Source: Verrucomicrobiota bacterium
GTDB taxonomy: Bacteria > Verrucomicrobiota > Verrucomicrobiia > Limisphaerales > CAZBKV01
Reading direction: 5' to 3'
Assembly: GCA_021160185.1 (NCBI GenBank)
Contig: JAGHDA010000187.1
Coordinates: 1-14,764, forward strand
DNA: 14,764 bases
Positions 6,445 through 13,400 of this stretch are shown here, in pieces. Every line of letters begins with the position of its first letter. Within the stretch, counting starts at the first letter, position 1. Position numbers and translations under genes: made by a program. The notes beneath the pieces are model-generated. The model ran no database searches and was not told the DNA's origin. It saw only the letters and a program-made list of their open reading frames with translations.

Positions 6445-6450
6445 CGAGTT

Positions 6451-9400
6451 ATGAGCGTTCAAGAGTCGAATCCCAGTGACAAAGGGCGGGACTTTTGCGA
6501 GGAAGGCTTCTGTTGTCCCGGCAAGGAACGATTGAAGAAGGCCCACAAGGCGATGCAGAGCTTGCCCCGCCGGGAGTTCCTGAAAATTTCCGGCCTCGCC
6601 GCAGGGGGGGTGGCGTTGGGCAAGATGCCGGTCATGGCCGGTCCCTTCGAGGCGAACGACTACCTGGAAGCCATTCCCGCCGATAAGAAGCTTCGCCCGG
6701 AATGGGTGCGCTCGTTGTTTGAGCGGGGCGAGAAACAGACCTACTCGGATCCGGAGGCCCTCGGTCATATCGGGATGCCGGCGGGCGGGTTTTTTACAGG
6801 CACGGTCTATCTTTCCGGCGACGGGCGCTTGTGGCTCTGGGATATCTTCAACCGGGATCAGACGGGGATTCTGCCGCGGGAGGTTCAGCCGCCGGAAGGC
6901 CTTTCGGCTGGAGGGTTTCTGACCGGCGGGTTGAATTACTTGTACCCTGCGCCGGTCACCCAGCCGTTTCATCAGGCGTTCAAGCTACGGATCGGCAAGG
7001 AGGAGCGTCCGCTTGATCAAACGGGCTTCCGCCATGTGACGTTCGAGGGACGCTATCCCATCGGACGGGTTTTCTACCGCGATCCGGCCTGTCCGATCGA
7101 AGTTCAGCTTGAAGCCTTTTCCCCGTTTATTCCCCTCAACCTGGACGACTCGTCGCTCCCCGTCACAATTATGAGTTTCAAGCTTGTCAACCGAAGCGGT
7201 CGGGCGGTTGAGGCGGCGGTGGTCGGCGAGCTCGAGAACGCCGTTTGCATCGACAGCCGCAAGCGGTTCGCCGGCCGGCTGTGCAACCGCATCGCGCGCG
7301 CGCCGGGGCTGACCGCCCTGGTTTGCTCGGCGGAGCCGGTCAAGCCGGATGAAGGGGGCGCCCGGCCAGACATCATTTTTGAGGACTTTGAGAAAGAGGA
7401 TTACGAAGGATGGACGGTCAAGGGCGAGGCGTTCGGCAAGGGGCCGATCGAGCGCAAGCGAGCCCCTGCGTATCAGGGAGATATGGGCGGCCACGGGAAG
7501 CGCGTGGTCAACAGCCACGCGAGCGCGCCCGGCGGCTCGATTGCCGCCAAGGACGCTAAGACCGGCCGGCTGATCAGCCGAGAATTCACTGTTTGCCGGC
7601 GGTACATCAATTTGTTCGTGGGCGGCGGGGCGCACAAGGGACGCACGTGCGTCAATCTGCTGGTCGAGGGGAAGCTTGCGGCCTCGGTCACGGGCAAGAA
7701 CAGCAACCGGATGACGCTTCAATCGCTGCCTGTGAGCGCTTATGAGGGCAAGAAAGCCCGGATCGAGATCGTGGACGAGGCGCGCGGCAGTTGGGGCAAC
7801 ATCGGCGTGGATTGCATTGTGTTTTCGGATCGGCCGGCCGGGGAAGGCGCATTGGTCGACCAACGCGACTTCGGCGACATGTGCCTGGCGTTTCGCGGCG
7901 CGGCCGATCATGCGGCGGCGGACCGGACGAAAGGCGAAGACGGAGAGCGTGCCGACGCGGATTTCCCGAAGCGATTGATCGGTCGGGTGGAACGGAAGGT
8001 CCGCCTGGCGCCGGGCGCTTCCGCCGTGGTGGACGCCTTTATTGCCTGGCGCTTCCCAAACTTTTACAGCCGCGGCAACGGCAATGCGCGCGTGGGCCAT
8101 TACTACGCGACCCGGTTCCGCTCCGCCCTCGATGCGGCGCGGTATGTCGCGCGCCACTGGGATCGGTTGACCGGCGAGACCCGGCGTTGGGTCGAGACAT
8201 GGTACGACTCCACCTTGCCCTACTGGTTTTTGGATCGGACCCTGGCCAATGTCTCGACGCTGGCCACCGCGACCTGTTACCGCTTTGCGGACGGCCGATT
8301 CTGGGCTTGGGAAGGCATCGGATGCTGTCCCGGAACGTGCACCCATGTGTGGCACTACGCCCAGGGACCGGGCAGGCTGTTCCCCGAGTTGGAGCGGCTC
8401 CAGCGCGAGCGGGTCGATTTCGGCGTCGCCTTGCATCCGGACGGCGGCATCGGCATGCGGGCCGGCCTGCGCGGCGCCAACGAGCCGGCCCACGACGGCC
8501 AATGCGGGCGCATCCTGGGCGCGCTGCGCGAGCATCAAATGAGCGACGACGACGCCTTCCTGCGACGTCTCTGGCCGAAGATCAAGCTCGCCATCGAGTA
8601 CATGATCCGAAAGGACGGCAACGGGAACGGCATCGTTGAAGGCCCCCAACCCAACACGCTGGACGCGGCCTGGCACGGCAAAATTTCATTCCTGGCCTCG
8701 CTCTACCTGGCTGCGCTTCGGGCGGGCGAGGCGATGGCGCGGGAAGTCGGCGACAACGCCTTCGCCGAGCGATGCGCTGCCATCGCCGAGAAGGGGGCGA
8801 AGTCCATCCTGGAGCTCTACAACGGCGAATACTTTATCCAGATCGAAGATCCGAAGCACAAAGACGCTATCGGAGTCGGTCCGGGCTGCTACATCGACCA
8901 GATCTTCGGGCAGACCTGGGCGCACTGGGTCGGGCTGGGCCGCTTGTTTGATCGGGACAAGCAGCTCAGCGCGTTGCGGGCTTTGTGGAAATACAACTTC
9001 GCGCCGGACATCGGCGCGTTCCGGAAGAAGTTCAAGCGGGGTCGCTGGTATGCCGCGGCGGGGGACGCGGGGTTGGTCATGTGCACCTGGCCGAAAGGAG
9101 GCCAGAACCCGAACTTCAAGAAACATTGGCAGTACATGTATTTCAATGAGTGCATGACCGGCTTCGAGTGGCAGGCCGCCTCGCACATGATTTGGGAAGG
9201 CATGGATCAGCCGGACATCCTGCGGAACGGCCTGGCCGTGGCGCGGGCCATCCACGATCGATACGACGCGCGGCTGCGGAATCCCTACAACGAAATCGAA
9301 TGTTCGGACCACTACGCCCGGGCCATGGCCAGTTACGGGGCCTACCAGGCGGCCTGCGGGTTCAACTGCCACGGGCCCCGCGGACGCATCGAGTTCGCCC

Positions 9401-9699
9401 CGCGGTTGAGTCCGGAGAACTTCCGGGCCGCGTTTGTCGCCCCGGAAGGTTGGGGGACGTTCGAGCAAAAAGCGGCCTTGGGGCGGGCTCAGGCTGCGCT
9501 TCATGTCCGATGGGGCGCGGTGCGGCTGAAATCGGTGGCGCTCGGGGCGTTGCCCGGAAAATTCTCGAGCGTTAAGGTGAAATGCAACGGTCGCGCGGCG
9601 CCCGCTCGGTTGGAGAGGCAAAACGGCCGGACAGTGGTCGTTTTGGAGCGGGAAGTGAAAGCCGCGGCCGGACAAAGCCTGAAGATTGCGCTGGCGTGA
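6451..9699 (+). CDS. Tat-exported GH116 (GBA2-like / DUF608) glycosidase with an inserted beta-sandwich domain
   Basis: A 1082-residue protein. A twin-arginine signal, LPRREFLKISGLAAGG, begins at residue 38 (Arg40/Arg41), so the enzyme should be exported folded. An N-terminal GBA2_N/DUF608-like beta domain (about 65-510) is interrupted at about 307-462 by a module (FEDFEKEDYEGW ... YINLFVGGGAHKGRTCVN ... GNIGVDCIVFSDRP) resembling the lectin-like sandwich next to GH32 enzymes. The (alpha/alpha)6 catalytic domain follows (about 540-1010). FWAWEGIGCCPGTCTHVWHYAQ carries Glu621, a likely nucleophile, and QPNTLDAAW carries Asp738, a likely acid/base, matched to GBA2-type motifs. GH116 enzymes are retaining beta-glucosidases, beta-xylosidases or glucosylceramidases; the exact substrate is inference. 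An odd 39-residue N-region with CEEGFCC precedes the Tat motif. It is 60 bases upstream of the RbsD-like lipoprotein and probably co-transcribed with it. Confidence 0.85.
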   Translation: MSVQESNPSDKGRDFCEEGFCCPGKERLKKAHKAMQSLPRREFLKISGLAAGGVALGKMPVMAGPFEANDYLEAIPADKKLRPEWVRSLFERGEKQTYSDPEALGHIGMPAGGFFTGTVYLSGDGRLWLWDIFNRDQTGILPREVQPPEGLSAGGFLTGGLNYLYPAPVTQPFHQAFKLRIGKEERPLDQTGFRHVTFEGRYPIGRVFYRDPACPIEVQLEAFSPFIPLNLDDSSLPVTIMSFKLVNRSGRAVEAAVVGELENAVCIDSRKRFAGRLCNRIARAPGLTALVCSAEPVKPDEGGARPDIIFEDFEKEDYEGWTVKGEAFGKGPIERKRAPAYQGDMGGHGKRVVNSHASAPGGSIAAKDAKTGRLISREFTVCRRYINLFVGGGAHKGRTCVNLLVEGKLAASVTGKNSNRMTLQSLPVSAYEGKKARIEIVDEARGSWGNIGVDCIVFSDRPAGEGALVDQRDFGDMCLAFRGAADHAAADRTKGEDGERADADFPKRLIGRVERKVRLAPGASAVVDAFIAWRFPNFYSRGNGNARVGHYYATRFRSALDAARYVARHWDRLTGETRRWVETWYDSTLPYWFLDRTLANVSTLATATCYRFADGRFWAWEGIGCCPGTCTHVWHYAQGPGRLFPELERLQRERVDFGVALHPDGGIGMRAGLRGANEPAHDGQCGRILGALREHQMSDDDAFLRRLWPKIKLAIEYMIRKDGNGNGIVEGPQPNTLDAAWHGKISFLASLYLAALRAGEAMAREVGDNAFAERCAAIAEKGAKSILELYNGEYFIQIEDPKHKDAIGVGPGCYIDQIFGQTWAHWVGLGRLFDRDKQLSALRALWKYNFAPDIGAFRKKFKRGRWYAAAGDAGLVMCTWPKGGQNPNFKKHWQYMYFNECMTGFEWQAASHMIWEGMDQPDILRNGLAVARAIHDRYDARLRNPYNEIECSDHYARAMASYGAYQAACGFNCHGPRGRIEFAPRLSPENFRAAFVAPEGWGTFEQKAALGRAQAALHVRWGAVRLKSVALGALPGKFSSVKVKCNGRAAPARLERQNGRTVVVLEREVKAAAGQSLKIALA

Positions 9700-9759
9700 A
9701 CGGCGGCAGGGGTTGCCGAGCGGCGCGTCGGGCGGTTGAAAGAAGGACTCGAAGCGGCG

Positions 9760-10407
9760 ATGAGCATGGGATTCAAGCTGGAGTGGAAACGGGCCGGGCG
9801 GTTGTGGGCGCTTGCGGCGCTTCTGTTGATTTCGGTCTCAGGCTGCGCCTGCGGAGGCCGGAGCAACGCTGCAAGGCCTGCCGCCGCTCCCGCCGATTTC
9901 GGAAAAGAGCCGACTATGAACTGGGAAACGCGAGTGAAGGAATTGTTGCCCCTCTATGGGCATCGGAATTGGATTGTCATTGCCGACTCAGCCTATCCGG
10001 CGCAGACCGCGCCGGGGATCGAGGTCGTTTACGCCGGGGGCGATCAAGCGGAAGTTCTCCGCAAGGTGTTCGAATTCGTGGACCGGGCTTCGCATGTTCA
10101 GCCGATCATTCATTTGGACAAGGAGCTTGATTGGGTTGGGGAAGACCTGGCGCCGGGCGTGGAAGCCTATCGTCAGAAGCTCGAGACGCTTCTTCGCGGT
10201 CGCCGAGTGGAGCCCATGCTTCACGAAGAGTTGATCAAGCGGTTGGATGAAGCGGCGCAGCTGTTCCGGATCTTGGTGATCAAGACGGACATGACCCTGC
10301 CTTACACGAGCGTTTTTCTGGAGTTGGACTGCGGCTACTGGAGCTCGGAAAAGGAGAAGACGCTGCGCGAGCGCATGACGGCGTCCGGTTCCGCAAGCGC
10401 CAAGTGA
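9760..10407 (+). CDS. Predicted lipoprotein with RbsD/FucU-like (sugar pyranase/mutarotase) domain
   Basis: A 215-residue protein. A basic N-region, the hydrophobic core LWALAALLLISVSG and Cys29 form a lipoprotein signal (lipobox SVSGC). A low-complexity linker leads to the domain at about 53-205. Family resemblance is seen at both ends: ELLPLYGHRNWIVIADSAYP (His68, Asp76) matches the H...IVIADAGxP opening of RbsD/FucU, and LVIKTDMTLPYTSVFL (Tyr182) matches the closing VIRTGExTPYANVIL strand. RbsD and FucU interconvert pyranose/furanose forms or anomers of ribose and fucose. The family's usual Asn after PYA is a Ser here. Known members are cytoplasmic, so lipid anchoring is unusual. The ATG at 9760 has GAAGGA 12 bases upstream; the ATG at 9916 would give a cytosolic form without the signal. 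Only a small GC hairpin (9704-9718) separates it from the glycosidase gene. Confidence 0.75.
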   Translation: MSMGFKLEWKRAGRLWALAALLLISVSGCACGGRSNAARPAAAPADFGKEPTMNWETRVKELLPLYGHRNWIVIADSAYPAQTAPGIEVVYAGGDQAEVLRKVFEFVDRASHVQPIIHLDKELDWVGEDLAPGVEAYRQKLETLLRGRRVEPMLHEELIKRLDEAAQLFRILVIKTDMTLPYTSVFLELDCGYWSSEKEKTLRERMTASGSASAK

Positions 10408-10413
10408 ACCGGA

Positions 10414-13400
10414 TCAAGCCGGGGATTCCCCCGGCGGGGGCGGTTGTTCCAGAAGGAGCCGGCCCACACGGAAGGACTCTGAAGCGCTCCACGCCTGGGC
10501 GTCGCATCCTCGCTGGAGATGCGGCGCATCGCCGTCCACGAGTTCCGGCAAATGGCCCACGCATCCGCCGAGCAGGAGCGGATCGAGGCTTGCCAGGTAG
10601 GCGCGAGCGGCGGCGAGAGCCTCGGGGCGGCAATCCCAGCTTTGCGCCAGGGCCTCGCAGAAGATCGGCAGCCACCAGACCCACCCTGTGCCGTTGTGAT
10701 AAGCCGGTTTGCGTCGCGTGTCCTCGTCGCCTTCATACCGGCCTTGGTAGGGACGGGCGGGGTCGTTGAGGAGGCGGCCGTCCGGGCCGTGGATGGGCAG
10801 CGGCGGATCCACCGGAAGGGGAGCCAACGAGCGCAGCGCACCGGGAACGAGGAGGAAACGTCGGGCCGCCGCCACGACGCTCCGCGCTCGGTCGGGTCGG
10901 GCCAGCCCTAGAGCGACAGGCAGCAGGCAGTTGGGGCGGAGGTCGTTTCGCGGGACAGCCGCGGCGGCGGGCCGATTCGGTTCAGCGGCCAGCAGGTCGG
11001 CGTACCAACCATGTTCTTCCAGCCAGAAGAGCCGTTCGAAGCTTTCCTGCGCCTGGCGAGCCAGCGCCGTCCACGGTTCCTCTTCCGGCTCGACGCCGAT
11101 CCGGTCCAGATAGCGCAGGAGTCGGATCCAAAGGGCTTGGAGTTCAACCGGATACCCTTCCCGCGGGGTGCAGGCGGGGAAATTGGTGTCCATCCACGTG
11201 AAGTGGGCGGGGCTCCAGACCAAGGCCGATTCCGGATCCATGCGCGCGCCATGCGGCGCGCCCCGAAGATAGTGGACGGCGATGGAGCGGAGCGTTTCGG
11301 CAAGCGAACGGCCGTGAGGGGCGATGGGCTCCCAACAAGCGCCGGGGGCTTCTTCCCGGAGCGCTTCGGCGAATTCCTCGCAGGCCAGGCCGAACCAGAG
11401 CGGCGCGTCGCTGGTGTCCCGGTTGGACGCGTCGACGCCGAAGAAGGCGTTCGGAAGCGTGCCGCGGTCCTCATGCCGGGCGAAGAGGCGCAGAATTTGC
11501 CAGACAGCCTGGACCTTGCCCGCCCGGATCAGGCCGCGAGCGGCGATGAGGGCGTCCCGTCCCCAGTCGAGAAACCAGGGATATCCGGCAATGACGGAAA
11601 GAGCGTCCTCGCGTCGGACGAGGAAATCGTCCAGGGCTTTTCCTAGGCGGCGGAGAAACGCCGGTTGAGAAGAGGCGGATTCCGCCTCGGCGGGCCGGGA
11701 ATTTTGCGAAGAGAGCCCGGCCGTCAAGGCTGCCAGGGCTCCCGGCGTCCCGGCGGAAGGCTCGGCAACAAGCGCCAGCCGCGCCGTCTCGCCTTGACCC
11801 AATGGAATTTCGAACCATCCCGGGCTGTAAGCGTCCCCGCGGGCTTCCTGGCCTCTGCTTGCTTCCACCGGATGGGAGATGCCTTCGCACCATTCGGGCT
11901 GGGGGTGGTAGGCGCCTTTGTCGGCGCACACATAGAGAGCCCGCTCCGGCGCCGGCGTGAACCCAAAGCCCGCGCTTTGTTCAAGCGTTTTGGTAAAGCG
12001 GGCGAAGTGGCGTTCGGAGGCCTTGTTTCGTTTTGTTTCCTGATGGAAGTTGCGGTCCTCGATGTCGACTCGGACGGTGAGGCTCACGTTGGCTTCCGGC
12101 GGCAGCGTTTTGGCGGAAAGATTGGAGAGTTCCGGGCGATGGAAAGCGAGGATCGTTGCGTTCCGGCCGGGGAGCATCGACGCCTCGACCAGAAGCTCGA
12201 TTTCACGCCCGTCTCCGGCGGCGGCGCGGAACCGCCATCGCGCCGGGGGCCCGGGCCGGAAACCAGCCAGATTTGTTGCGTTTAGCGGCGTCACAAAACC
12301 ATCGGCGTTAAGCCAGAGGCGGGCGCGCTTCACGAACACATGGCGGTCGCTCGGAACGCGCGGGTCCAGGTTCGCTGCGAGCAGGCAATCGTACTTTGAG
12401 TAAATCCGGCCGAAGTCGACCGCCGGCCGCGCCATGCCGCCGATGCCGTTGGCGAGCAGGGCCGTTCCTTCGCGAAGCGGCAGCTCTTTTTCGCAGTCGG
12501 CTTGGGGAGCGGCGGGCAGCAACAGGAGCCGGCCGCGCGCGCGGCGCAGCGTCTCTTCGTAGCGTTCCATTTCAATCTCCGCCTGGGACGGACGAGGCAG
12601 ATCCCTTTCCGGAGCGATGACTCCGACGTGCCCGTTGCGAACGGGAACCGATTCTGCGTGCTGGGCAAGATCTTGGCCCGCCGGACGAAAATGGAGACGG
12701 AAAGGATAGGGGCGGATTGCGATAATCCAATGGTCCGGCGGAACCAGCGTCGTGCGCCGGACGTCCTCCTCGTCCCAATGAACCAGCTTCGGATAGGCCG
12801 CCCGGGCTTGGGCGAGGGCCTCGCCGGCGTCCAAGTCCGGAGCGTCGTCCAAGCCGGCTATGGCCGCCAGGAGCGGCTCGGGCGCGGCGTCCAGTTCCCG
12901 GGCAAGCTCTTCCAGGGACAAACCGCTCAGCCGCTCCGCCGGGCGGCGCTTGCTCAAGAGGCGAATCAGGAAGGCTTCCTGGGCTTTGCGACGTCGGTAG
13001 GCTTTGCCCGCGAGCCCGCGCGGCCGATTCGTCTTGGCAAGGCAATAGGCTCCGGCGGGGGGGACCTCGAAGCGCGCGGTTTCGGGAGATTCCACGCGGC
13101 ACAAGGGCGGTTGTTGGCCCAAAAGATCGATCCACGCCTCGGGAAGGCTTCCGGTCGGCGCGCCTGGCATTCGGAGGTCTTGAAGAGGCAATTCGATGGA
13201 ATGGGCCTTGTCGGGATCGGTGTTGATCAGGACCAGAACGCCGTCTGTGCCGCCGGCGGCGATCCGGCGAAGGGCGTAAACCGGGGAGGTTTCGCGGCTA
13301 AGCCGCTGCAGCTCGGCGTCAGCGAAGAAGCAAGGATGCTCGCTGAGGAGGCGATTCAGCCGCGCCAGCTCTTCCACGATGTTGTCCGGGTTGCCCCAGG

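Noticed and set aside
6379..6450. Glycosidase starting at the TTG at 6379
   Set aside because: No ribosome binding site there, while AGGAAAGG is well placed before the ATG at 6451; the extension would push the Tat motif even further from the N-terminus.
6985..8676. A 563-codon open frame on the minus strand opposite the glycosidase
   Set aside because: No family motif; composition is a mirror of the GC-biased codon positions of the real gene.
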